The notes below the pieces were generated by a model that saw nothing but the letters and a program-made list of their open reading frames with translations, made no database searches and was not told where the DNA came from. Both the position numbers and the translations under genes were made by a program. This document shows, in pieces, positions 34,620-42,961 of a stretch of DNA of 64,000 nt. The number at the start of each line of letters is the position of its first letter. Positions within the stretch are counted from its first letter, which is position 1. This DNA comes from JBMYRH01 sp049602155 (GTDB taxonomy: Bacteria > Myxococcota_A > UBA9042 > PHBI01 > JBMYRH01): assembly GCA_049602155.1 (NCBI GenBank), contig JBMYRH010000004.1:1-64000 (forward strand), read 5' to 3'.

Positions 34620-35164
34620 GCCAGGCCACCGACGCACTGACGGACGCGAAAGCGATCAGCAGGCTGGTCGACGTCCTCCCTATGTTCGCCGAGCTCAGCG
34701 CTCGAGAGCGAGGGATCCTCGCAGGAGTGTTCTCCTGCCGACGTATCGAACATGGAGACGCGCTCTGCCGCGAGGGTGATCGCGGGCAGTCATTCTTCAT
34801 CGTCGCCAAGGGCATCTTGGAGGTCTACAAGGAACTCCCTGATGGTCGTCGAGAGAAGCTCGCCGAGATTGGCCCAGACAACCTCGTCGGCCAGGTCGCG
34901 CTCATCGACGGCAAGCCGCGCAGCGCCAGCTGCCTGGCTCGCGGGCCCGTCATCGCCCTAGAGTGCACGCGCGACGACTTCAGCCGGCTATTTCAGTCAG
35001 GGAGCCCGTTCGCGCTGAAGATCATCGATCGCGTCGTGGTCGATCTCGCAAAGCGCCTGCGTGAGGCAAATCGTCAGCTGCACGAACTCTACAGCAATCC
35101 GACGGACACGTTGCGGCTCCTCGAGCAAGCGGCCCTCGATATTCAGCAGACGATCAGCGCTTAG
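34616..35164 (+). CDS. Second cyclic-nucleotide-binding domain protein
   Basis: The 182-residue partner of the preceding gene starts at a GTG overlapping its stop. The beta-roll spans about 22-135 with LPMFAELSARERGILA, LCREGDRGQSFFIVAKG and GQVALIDGKPRSASCLA. Unlike its neighbour, the phosphate cassette keeps the Arg (PRSAS). A C-terminal helix (IDRVVVDLAKRLREANRQL) could mediate dimerisation. No DNA-binding or enzymatic domain is present. The pair may form a heteromeric sensor in which only one partner binds nucleotide; this is inference from the Arg difference. Confidence 0.85.
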   Translation: MSQATDALTDAKAISRLVDVLPMFAELSARERGILAGVFSCRRIEHGDALCREGDRGQSFFIVAKGILEVYKELPDGRREKLAEIGPDNLVGQVALIDGKPRSASCLARGPVIALECTRDDFSRLFQSGSPFALKIIDRVVVDLAKRLREANRQLHELYSNPTDTLRLLEQAALDIQQTISA

Positions 35165-35778
35165 CCCACCAGTAGGCCGTCTAGGTGCGCATGGTCATTG
35201 TGTCGCTTGAGGATCGGGATCCGACCACCGAAGCGAAACTCACAGATCCCAGTGGGGTCGACCCAGAGGTGCCGAAAATTCTGCACCGGGAGGCCGATAA
35301 AGCGACACAGGTAGGTCAAGATCGCGAATCCGTGGCTGAGGACCAACACTCGCTGCCCCGCGTGCGCTGCCCGGAGTTCGTCGAGCCGACCGCACATCCG
35401 GGCTTGGACCTCACCAAGGCACTCGCCTTCCGGCGGGCGCCATGATTGAGGCTCATCCTGCCAGCGAGCGCGCTCCTCTGGCATGCGCTCGAACAGCGCA
35501 CCAAGATCCTGCCCCTCCCACTGCCCGAAGGACATCTCGCGCAGGTCCTCAGAGATATTGAGTTCGAGGTCTCGTCCCTGAAGCACGATCTCCGCGGTCT
35601 CCCGCGCGCGCGACAAATCTGATGACCACGCCGCATCAAAACCGGTCGATGCGAGCCGCTCGGCGAGCGCCACGGCCTGTGCACGCCCCTCATCTGCGAG
35701 CGGAACATCGGTCTGTCCCTGACACACGCGTCTCCGGTTCCAGGCCGTTAATCCATGGCGAACGAGGTAAAGCTCCAT
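35161..35778 (-). CDS. Histidine phosphatase family protein (phosphoglycerate-mutase-like)
   Basis: A 205-residue enzyme starting at the ATG that begins ELYLVRHGLTAWN, so the catalytic RHG is at residues 7-9; longer upstream frames would prepend unlike sequence. The second catalytic features are SSDLSRARETAEIV, the MSFGQWEGQDL proton-donor region and VLVLSHGFAILTYL. Family members include cobalamin phosphatase CobC/alpha-ribazole phosphatase, sugar-phosphate phosphatases and 2,3-bisphosphoglycerate-dependent mutases. The size and the GQWEGQ motif favour a small-molecule phosphatase. It converges with the nucleotide-binding pair with overlapping stops. Confidence 0.9.
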   Translation of the reverse strand: MELYLVRHGLTAWNRRRVCQGQTDVPLADEGRAQAVALAERLASTGFDAAWSSDLSRARETAEIVLQGRDLELNISEDLREMSFGQWEGQDLGALFERMPEERARWQDEPQSWRPPEGECLGEVQARMCGRLDELRAAHAGQRVLVLSHGFAILTYLCRFIGLPVQNFRHLWVDPTGICEFRFGGRIPILKRHNDHAHLDGLLVG

Positions 35779-35948
35779 GTGCCCAGTGTGGGTCTCGGTA
35801 AGGGCCTCGGCAAGCAGAGACGGAATATCGGCGCCAAGCTGCGCCTTGACACCGCGAGACTCGGAGGGCTTTAGTTCCCTCCTTACCGCGCTGGCGTGCC
35901 GCCTTCGCCATGCCGTCAGCGACTCCCCTGCGAGAGCCCGGAGAACAC

Positions 35949-37811
35949 ATGCACCGCACCGCAACGGTCGCGCTCGCCGCGATCTTGACGCTCACTCTCT
36001 TCACAGAGACCTCCCACGCCAAAGTCGACAAGGCCATGCTCCAACGAGCGATGGCGACGCTTGAGTTCGGCGCCAAATCCGGCGACTTCACAACACGTGC
36101 CATGGCGCTTGAGGGCTTGGGTCACGGCGTAAAGAAGAAGGCGCTCCCGCTCGTCAAGGAGGGGACCGAGGATCCTCAATGGCAGGTTCGTCGCGCCGCG
36201 ATCAGCGCGCTCCTGACCATGAAGGACTCCGCATGGAAGGGCGCCCTCGTGACCGCCATGCAGTCTGAGAACCTGCAGGCCGAAAGCGAAGTGCTCCCAC
36301 TGATGCAGCCCCTCGGCGTGAAAAAAGCTGTCTCCTTGATGCAGGGAGCGCTGAACGACAAAGAGTTCCCTAAGCCCGAGCGCTATGCAGATGCGCTGAA
36401 GGCTGTCGGTGGAGACCTGATGGTCGCCGCGTACAAGATGGGCTTGAAGCTCCGCAACAAGGACGCACAAGCCGCCTTCGCATCAAACCTCGCCGGCCTC
36501 CCGATCCCGGATGCACTGCCACTCTACAAGGCGATCCTCGCGAAGCAGGTCCCGTCTGTTCAGGGGGCTATCCTGGACCACGTCCTGAAGAGCGAGACGA
36601 CAGAGGACCTCGGCTTCCTGGCCAAGCTGCTCAAATCGAAAGACGAAGCGGTCGCATTCAGGGTCGCAGTGGCCCTTGGCCTGCGTGGAAACGCGAAAGG
36701 GAAGAAGCTCCTCCTAGAGGCGATCACGGGCGATAACCGAGACAAGAAAGTGATGGCCCTCAAGGCCATCCGCACCATCGCAACACGCGACGTGTTCCCT
36801 CACCTGAAGGCGATCGTAAAGAACCCGAAGTCCGATATTGAGCTCCTCACGGCGGCCTACGCCGTCTACGCAGAGCAGCGCTATGACAAGCTGGCGAAGC
36901 ACTTGGACAAGCGGATCGCGGAGAGCACCGAGCTCGAGCAGCGCGCGGCTGCCGTGCGCATCATCGGCCGAGTGAAGGGCAGCGCAGCACTTGACACCCT
37001 CCATCGCTTACTTGGTGACGGCGCCGCAATCGTCCGCGCCGAGGCCGCGAAGGCGATCGGAGATATCGGCCATCGCATGAGCCTAGACGTGGTCGCGAGC
37101 GCCCTCGATAGAGAGTCCCAGACCGACAGCAAGATCGCCCTCATCGAGACGCTCGGGGCGATTCGGGATCCAAAGGTCGCGAACCGACTCCAGATGTACG
37201 TCTACGATCCTTCACCCGATGTGCGGCGCGCCGTCGTCAACGCCCTCGTGGCCATTCGGCATGCGGACGCCGCGCCGATTCTTGACCAGTTCCTGCAGAA
37301 CGAGCGTGACGCTTCAATCCGTCGGACCGCGCTCTTTGGGCTCCTCCAGCTTGGCCCGAAGCGCTACTTCACCGCATTTCAGCGCGCCATTGGGTGGATC
37401 GGTGCCGATGAAGTCGACTCACTCGTCTCGACACATAAAGCCGCCATGCTGGCTCACCTCCAAATCGCGCTAAGCAGCGACCGCGCGGAGCTGCGGAAGG
37501 TCGCCTTTGGCGCACTGGTGCACCTCTCAAAGGGGCAGCGCACCAAACTCTACGGAGAGCTGGCGCTCAAGAGTACATTCCGCGACCTGCGGGTCTCGGC
37601 GATCAACGCGCTGGTCGAACTCCAGGGCAAGAAGGCCTCCGATGTTCTTACGGGCCTCGTCGACGACCGAGAGCTGGAGGTCCGAGTCGCTGCGCTAGAG
37701 CAGCTAGGGGCCTTGAAAGACAAGCGAATCACCCCAAAGCTCTACCAGCTTCTCAACGCGTCTGAAGAGCGCGTCCGGGTTGCATCTGCCGCCGCGCTGC
37801 TCCGACTCTAA
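35949..37811 (+). CDS. Exported HEAT-repeat protein
   Basis: Starts at the ATG at 35949, giving a signal peptide (ATVALAAILTLTLFTETSHA-KV) and 620 residues. The mature protein is a continuous solenoid of about fifteen HEAT/PBS-lyase-like helical pairs, shown by recurring elements: DPQWQVRRAAISALLTM, DEAVAFRVAVALGLRG, IVRAEAAKAIGDIGH, SPDVRRAVVNALVAIRH, ERDASIRRTALFGLLQLG and ELEVRVAALEQLGALKD. Such solenoids bind other proteins. Periplasmic location is predicted; no partner is evident. It is divergent from the histidine phosphatase. Confidence 0.88.
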   Translation: MHRTATVALAAILTLTLFTETSHAKVDKAMLQRAMATLEFGAKSGDFTTRAMALEGLGHGVKKKALPLVKEGTEDPQWQVRRAAISALLTMKDSAWKGALVTAMQSENLQAESEVLPLMQPLGVKKAVSLMQGALNDKEFPKPERYADALKAVGGDLMVAAYKMGLKLRNKDAQAAFASNLAGLPIPDALPLYKAILAKQVPSVQGAILDHVLKSETTEDLGFLAKLLKSKDEAVAFRVAVALGLRGNAKGKKLLLEAITGDNRDKKVMALKAIRTIATRDVFPHLKAIVKNPKSDIELLTAAYAVYAEQRYDKLAKHLDKRIAESTELEQRAAAVRIIGRVKGSAALDTLHRLLGDGAAIVRAEAAKAIGDIGHRMSLDVVASALDRESQTDSKIALIETLGAIRDPKVANRLQMYVYDPSPDVRRAVVNALVAIRHADAAPILDQFLQNERDASIRRTALFGLLQLGPKRYFTAFQRAIGWIGADEVDSLVSTHKAAMLAHLQIALSSDRAELRKVAFGALVHLSKGQRTKLYGELALKSTFRDLRVSAINALVELQGKKASDVLTGLVDDRELEVRVAALEQLGALKDKRITPKLYQLLNASEERVRVASAAALLRL

Positions 37812-37906
37812 AGTTCGGCGCTGGCGCCAACTTCCCTCTGCGCTTATCCTTTGCCGCGGAAGGAAGTCAGGAGCACCGATTGAAGCTCTGCGATATTGAG
37901 GTAAAC

Positions 37907-40219
37907 ATGCGCTGGATTCTCCTGAGCGTCGCGATGGTGACGCTCACCACGGTCGCCTCCTGTAACTCGGTCCCGGTCTCGGGTCTCGAGAAGAGCTTCT
38001 CGTTGCAGGTCAGTCAGACCTACGACACTGGCGATCCTGTAAAGATCGACTTCTTGTGGGTGATCGATAACAGCGCGTCGATGTGCCAAGAGCAGGTCGG
38101 CTTGGCTGCGAGCTTCAAGGACTTCACCGACAAGCTCATCGACCAATTCGAGCTCGACGCTCAAGTCGGCGTGGTGACCTCAGACATGCACTGCGACCCT
38201 CAGAATCCTCAGATCCACGCGTCGATGGGGCAATTCTCTCGTAAACCCGCGGAGAGCTTCCCACCAAGCTGTCATCAACAAATTCGCTACGCCTGCACCG
38301 CGGACGATGACTGCCGTGGTCTGGACGGCTACAACTACGGTCAGAAGGGCGCCGCTTGCACGGCCGACACCGAGTGCGGCGACGGCGAAGAATGCATTCT
38401 AGAGGTCGACGGCACAGGGACCTGTCAGGGGATCTGGACCTGCGAAGGGGCGGGTAACCTCCCTGCGCTGTGTATCGAGAACCCGAACGGGACGACCAAC
38501 ACCAGCTGTAAGCGCCTTTGCACCGAAGACGAACAGTGCCAAACGCTCTTCGGGGATCCCCGCTACACCTGCCAAAACCTGTCGACGACTCAAAATGTAG
38601 GTGGCTGCCTCTTGCCGCCGGACACAGTGGGCTGCCCCTCCGAACTCCCGCCGTTTTTGACCTCCGCGGACTTGGACCTCTTCCCATGTTTGGCGACCGT
38701 CGGCGTGAATCAGCTGAAGTGCTACAACTACGAGCAAGGGCTCGCGGCGGGCCTCGCGGCCTTGGACCCCTCGGACCGCAACTACATCTCAACCAACATC
38801 GAGTGCTCCGAAGAGCTCCCCTGTCCAGAGCCGAAGACAGACCGATGGAACGAAGCCGCTAAGACCAACTGGGGGCTCAATGACACGTCAGAGCGGTGCA
38901 CAGACCCCTCAGCTTGCAAAGACAAGGGCGGCCAAAACTGTGTCTGCAACCACGTCAGTCACCTAGAGTGCGTCGATGGACGATGTCGCGGCCCCAACTA
39001 CGGCTTCCTCCGCGATGATGCCTACCTCGTGATCGTGTTCGTGTCCGATGAGGACGACTGCTCCGCGCAGACCGAGATCGGGGAAGACTATTATGACCAA
39101 TGTGGACTCCTCGACATCCTGAAGAAGCAGCCTGGGGACTCCGACAAGGGAGGCCCGCTGGTCAACGTCAGCTCTTACGTGAACCGCTTCAAGTCACTGA
39201 AGTCCGACCCTTCGCGTGTCATCGTCGCGGCCATCGCCGGAGACGCAGTCCCGAAAACCCCCGAGCAAGTCGCAGCCAACATCGCCCCTAGCTGCGCCAC
39301 GTGCTCCGTCACGGGCGAGGCGTGCGACGTCAACTGGAACATTCAGGAAAAAAAGTACGTCCACACCTGCTCCGCAGTGACCTGTAGTGATGGCACGTGC
39401 GGCAACACTGAGGTCACCTGCAGCGCTGACGGCGACTGCTCAAATGGCTGCATGAGCCCGAGCGGCCAGCCCCTCAACATGGAGGATGAGAACCAACAGG
39501 ACCCGCTGTGTAAGTGCCTGAACGCACCGGCCTCTTTCTCCGTCTCCGATTACGACGACACAGACTCTGACACCGCGCTTGCGCTGCAGGAGGCTTTCGC
39601 GACGGACTTCGCTGCATGCATGCAGGAGCAGTACCTCGACTCCAAAGGCAACGAAGAGACCTACGACTGTTACAGCTCGTCTTACATCTGCTCGTCAGAC
39701 GCGGGGATCGCCGACTGGGGAGCTCGCTACCTCGAACTCGCAGAGCGCTTCGGTCCGAACGGTATCTTCACGAACATCTGTGACGGCGACCTGACCCCTG
39801 CCCTCACGACGATCGCGAACAACATCATCAACATCGTCAATAAGATCTGCCTGCCAAAGCAGCTCGCAGACGTGAACAGCATCTTGGTGACGAAGACCGT
39901 GGTGCAGAAAGACGAAGATGGTATCCCCTTGAAAGATGCGATCTCGGAGTCCTTCATCACCCAGCGAATGGGGTGCTTGGTCAACGACGCTTGCGTCCCA
40001 GTGGCCGAGGCGAACCCGGCCGAAGCGTGTGTGCCATGTGGCGATGAGGTGTTGCAGACGATGCTCCTCGGTGAAGAGCGCGACTACGTGCTCGTGCCTG
40101 GTGGCGAAGACTGCAAGATCGACGGGGAAGAACATCAGGCTGTGAAGTTTAACGTCGCCCCGGCGACGGGTGAGACGGTCTACATCTCGTTCAGCGCCGA
40201 TCCCGAACTCGACCTTTAG
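37907..40219 (+). CDS. Cys-rich von Willebrand A-type lipoprotein
   Basis: The ATG at 37907 has GAGG 6 nt upstream and starts a lipoprotein signal ending TTVASC (Cys about 19). A VWA-like fold begins at about 48 with FLWVIDNSASM, whose DxSxS is a MIDAS metal site, continues at LDAQVGVVTSDMH and resumes near VIVFVSDEDDC and VIVAAIAG. Long Cys-rich insertions (about 125-260 and 460-540) carry EGF-like or tandem disulfide knots (ACTADTECGDGEEC; CSADGDCSNGC). The total is 770 residues. This architecture recurs as surface lipoproteins in Myxococcota. It precedes the eleven-repeat lipoprotein by 10 bp, so the two probably form an operon. Confidence 0.85.
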   Translation: MRWILLSVAMVTLTTVASCNSVPVSGLEKSFSLQVSQTYDTGDPVKIDFLWVIDNSASMCQEQVGLAASFKDFTDKLIDQFELDAQVGVVTSDMHCDPQNPQIHASMGQFSRKPAESFPPSCHQQIRYACTADDDCRGLDGYNYGQKGAACTADTECGDGEECILEVDGTGTCQGIWTCEGAGNLPALCIENPNGTTNTSCKRLCTEDEQCQTLFGDPRYTCQNLSTTQNVGGCLLPPDTVGCPSELPPFLTSADLDLFPCLATVGVNQLKCYNYEQGLAAGLAALDPSDRNYISTNIECSEELPCPEPKTDRWNEAAKTNWGLNDTSERCTDPSACKDKGGQNCVCNHVSHLECVDGRCRGPNYGFLRDDAYLVIVFVSDEDDCSAQTEIGEDYYDQCGLLDILKKQPGDSDKGGPLVNVSSYVNRFKSLKSDPSRVIVAAIAGDAVPKTPEQVAANIAPSCATCSVTGEACDVNWNIQEKKYVHTCSAVTCSDGTCGNTEVTCSADGDCSNGCMSPSGQPLNMEDENQQDPLCKCLNAPASFSVSDYDDTDSDTALALQEAFATDFAACMQEQYLDSKGNEETYDCYSSSYICSSDAGIADWGARYLELAERFGPNGIFTNICDGDLTPALTTIANNIINIVNKICLPKQLADVNSILVTKTVVQKDEDGIPLKDAISESFITQRMGCLVNDACVPVAEANPAEACVPCGDEVLQTMLLGEERDYVLVPGGEDCKIDGEEHQAVKFNVAPATGETVYISFSADPELDL

Positions 40220-40229
40220 GAGATCTGAG

Positions 40230-42812
40230 ATGCGCTCGTGCATCGCGGCTCTCGCAGTCGGCTGCATGCTGTCTGCGGGCTGCGCAACCGCCTCATCATG
40301 GCGAGACGCTATCCCCAAAACGGCGACCCTTGAGGTCTCCAATCGCACCAATGAAGTGCGACAGGTTGTGGTCCGCGGCGCCAGTGAGGGCTCCGTCGAC
40401 CCCGGCACGCGGCGACGTTTTCGCTGGCTAGCGCCTGGCCCGGCGGACATCACGGCGCTGGCCAAGCAAGCGACGACTGAAACACACCGAGTACAACTCA
40501 TCGGAGGCGAGACCTCCCTCTGGGAGATAGGCACCTCACTGCCCTCCCCCCCCACACTCGGAGACCTCAAGGTCACAAACCAACTGAAGCGCCCCGTGGC
40601 TCTCACGGTTTCCGGCGCACCTCAGGGCGTCGTCCTTGCGGGAGATACGCGCTCCCTCAGGGACCTCGAGACCGGTGACGTCACGGTCACAGCCTTGGCC
40701 GACGAGACAGGGCTCCACCTGAGCCACACGGTGACGATCTCCGAGGCCTCAGAGGTCAGTTGGACAATCAACGCACCAACTGGCCAAGCGCTGGTGATTA
40801 ACGACAGTGCCGAGTACATGTCGCTGCTCCTCGATGGACGAGAGCTTGGTCACATTCTCCCCGGAGATCAGCGAGAGGTCACGGACATCGCGGTGGGCGA
40901 GCACACCTTTACTGCCATCAGTGTGGGGAACTCGGTCGCTCGTCATCACAGCTTCACGCTCCAGCCCGAGGTCCCTTACACCTGGTCTCTCTCAGCGGAG
41001 CGCGGGACCATCGAGATCGTGAACCGCAGCGGTGAAGCACTGACAGTGCAGCCCGTGACAGGTCATGAAGTGCTCCAAATCGACGCCGGTATGAGTGCAA
41101 AGCTCACGGACATTCCCCCGGGCGCCCGCACGCTGAACGCCGTCGGCCTGACCAGTCAGATGCCCTACGAAGAGCTATTCAATGTGCGCCCCGGTCAGCA
41201 AGTCCGCTGGCACGTCCAGCCCATAGCGACAACGATTCGAGTGGAGAACACCACGCGGCGCCCCCTGGAGCTCTATGTAGACGGGGCATGGCAAGCCCAG
41301 GTCGAGGCTGGCAGCGCACGCATCGTGGGTAACCTGGGCCCTAAAGAACACGCACTCGTTGCCGTATCGCCAGACGGGCGAACTGTCTTCCGTCACACGG
41401 TTCAACCCCCTGCCCTACGCTCCGCGACATGGCGCATCCAAGCCCAGGCCGCCAGTTGTCGCGTCGAGAACGCACGCGGTACGGCCGTGATGGTCTTCGT
41501 CGATGGACGAGGGCTCGGTGAAGTTCCCGCCGGACAGACACTCACCTTTACCGGTCTCGAGGTCGGTACGCGCCTCTTGGAAGCCGTCGATTTAGTCACC
41601 GGTCGCACCCTGAGTAAGCGCGCACGCCTCTCGGCTGATACAGACGCCACTCCACCCACTGAGTGGCTGCTCACCGCCCCAACAGGCACCTTGGTCGTCA
41701 CCAATCGCTCTTCAGAGCCCCTGCTCACGGAAGGCGAACTGACGGTGATCTCCGACGTCCTCGTGCCCGACGCAACAGTCACGTTCCAGCTCCCCACAGG
41801 TGCGGCCTCAGTGAGGCTGATCGGTGAGATGAGTGGCGTCGCACACAGCCGTGATTTCCAAGTCGCGCTCGGCGCAGTGACCACCTGGGAGGTCGGAACC
41901 GCGACAGGGCACCTCGTGGTCGACAATCGCTTGAAGGAGCCCCTTGAGCTGAGTATCGATGGCCAGGATGCCGCGACAGTCCGACCCGGCGCCTCTTTTC
42001 GTTCAGGGGCGCTGCCCGCAGGACCGCATACGCTCGTCGCATCGGGGAGCAAGTCGGGCATTCGACACACGGCACGAAGAATGGTCGGCCCCCGTAGCGA
42101 GGCGCGCTGGACCTTGCAACCCGAGGCCGCCCGCCTAGTGGTCTCAAACGGCAGCAGTGAAGCGGTCTCTGTTCGAATTGATGGCCGCCCCTATGGCCGA
42201 ATTGAAGCCGAGTCTCGCGGCGGAATCGGGGCGTTGGTCCCGGGCACTCGACAGGTCGATATCCACGGCCTGACAAGCGATTGGCAACGCTCCATGTCCC
42301 TCACCCTCCTCAGCGGAGGAACCGAGGTGATCGAGCTTGAGGCGCCGACGGCGGTCTTAGTCATTGAGAACCAGTCAGGAGAGCCCTTGAGTGTCATGAC
42401 CGATGACATCAAGGCGGTCACCCTTGAGCCCGGATCACGAACGCCGATTAACGTCGCAGCTGGAAAACGGAAGGTCACGGCGACGGCGCAAACGTCTGGC
42501 CACACACAGACGTTCGATATCGCGCTCGCAGTGGGGCAGTCACATCACCTTGAGATTCGTCGGGCGCGGGCGCGACTCCTCGTCCTTAACCGAAGTGAGA
42601 TCACGCAGACCGTCCGTTTAGCCGATCGGGTGCTTGGCGAGGTCGCGCCGAAGAGCGAAACCCTCTTCGACGACCTGCAGCCTGCACACTGGTGGCTCAC
42701 GGCCTATGGGCCGAACGGGCAATTGACCCACTCCGAGCACCGCAGTGTCGCGCCCGGAGAGACGCGCGCCTGGGTCCTGTCGCAGAAGATTCACACGAAA
42801 AAAACCCCGTAA
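40230..42812 (+). CDS. Lipoprotein of eleven tandem ~75-residue beta repeats
   Basis: The ATG at 40230 follows TAGGAG by 7 nt and starts lipoprotein signal GCMLSAGC (Cys 18). From about residue 33 to 860 the protein is a chain of eleven units. Each opens with a strand like LEVSNRT, LKVTNQL, IRVENTT, LVVDNRL or LLVLNRS, followed by a DG turn, a PG or AG turn with a hydrophobic residue, a GxxxLxA strand and a closing W-x-hydrophobic strand. The pattern resembles PEGA-type domains, in head-to-tail array with almost no linker. No enzyme residues are visible. It could be an extended stalk on the outer membrane. It probably shares an operon with the VWA lipoprotein. Confidence 0.85.
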   Translation: MRSCIAALAVGCMLSAGCATASSWRDAIPKTATLEVSNRTNEVRQVVVRGASEGSVDPGTRRRFRWLAPGPADITALAKQATTETHRVQLIGGETSLWEIGTSLPSPPTLGDLKVTNQLKRPVALTVSGAPQGVVLAGDTRSLRDLETGDVTVTALADETGLHLSHTVTISEASEVSWTINAPTGQALVINDSAEYMSLLLDGRELGHILPGDQREVTDIAVGEHTFTAISVGNSVARHHSFTLQPEVPYTWSLSAERGTIEIVNRSGEALTVQPVTGHEVLQIDAGMSAKLTDIPPGARTLNAVGLTSQMPYEELFNVRPGQQVRWHVQPIATTIRVENTTRRPLELYVDGAWQAQVEAGSARIVGNLGPKEHALVAVSPDGRTVFRHTVQPPALRSATWRIQAQAASCRVENARGTAVMVFVDGRGLGEVPAGQTLTFTGLEVGTRLLEAVDLVTGRTLSKRARLSADTDATPPTEWLLTAPTGTLVVTNRSSEPLLTEGELTVISDVLVPDATVTFQLPTGAASVRLIGEMSGVAHSRDFQVALGAVTTWEVGTATGHLVVDNRLKEPLELSIDGQDAATVRPGASFRSGALPAGPHTLVASGSKSGIRHTARRMVGPRSEARWTLQPEAARLVVSNGSSEAVSVRIDGRPYGRIEAESRGGIGALVPGTRQVDIHGLTSDWQRSMSLTLLSGGTEVIELEAPTAVLVIENQSGEPLSVMTDDIKAVTLEPGSRTPINVAAGKRKVTATAQTSGHTQTFDIALAVGQSHHLEIRRARARLLVLNRSEITQTVRLADRVLGEVAPKSETLFDDLQPAHWWLTAYGPNGQLTHSEHRSVAPGETRAWVLSQKIHTKKTP

Positions 42813-42858
42813 TCGGCCGACTGAAGGGGATCCTAAGACAACTTGGGAAAAGAAGGGG

Positions 42859-42886
42859 TTGACCGACGCGCAGTCGGCATTAACTT
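42859..42886 (+). promoter_or_regulatory. Predicted dnaK promoter with internal palindrome
   Basis: TTGACC (42859-42864), 16 bp and TAACTT (42881-42886) form a plausible promoter 76 bp before dnaK. The spacer contains CCGAC-N5-GTCGG (42863-42877). A matching GCCGACTG occurs upstream at 42816-42823, inverted to CAGTCGGC at 42871-42878. No CIRCE element (TTAGCACTC-N9-GAGTGCTAA) is present. Repressor binding is only inferred. Confidence 0.4.
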
Positions 42887-42961
42887 CCGCGGCGACGACG
42901 TGCTTCACGCCAACACAGGCGTCCAAAGAGAGCACGCCCACAGCCAACTGGAGCCAAGAAC

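Noticed and set aside
39695..40606. 303-codon minus-strand frame across two forward lipoprotein genes
   Set aside because: It crosses a real gene boundary and has no recognisable features.
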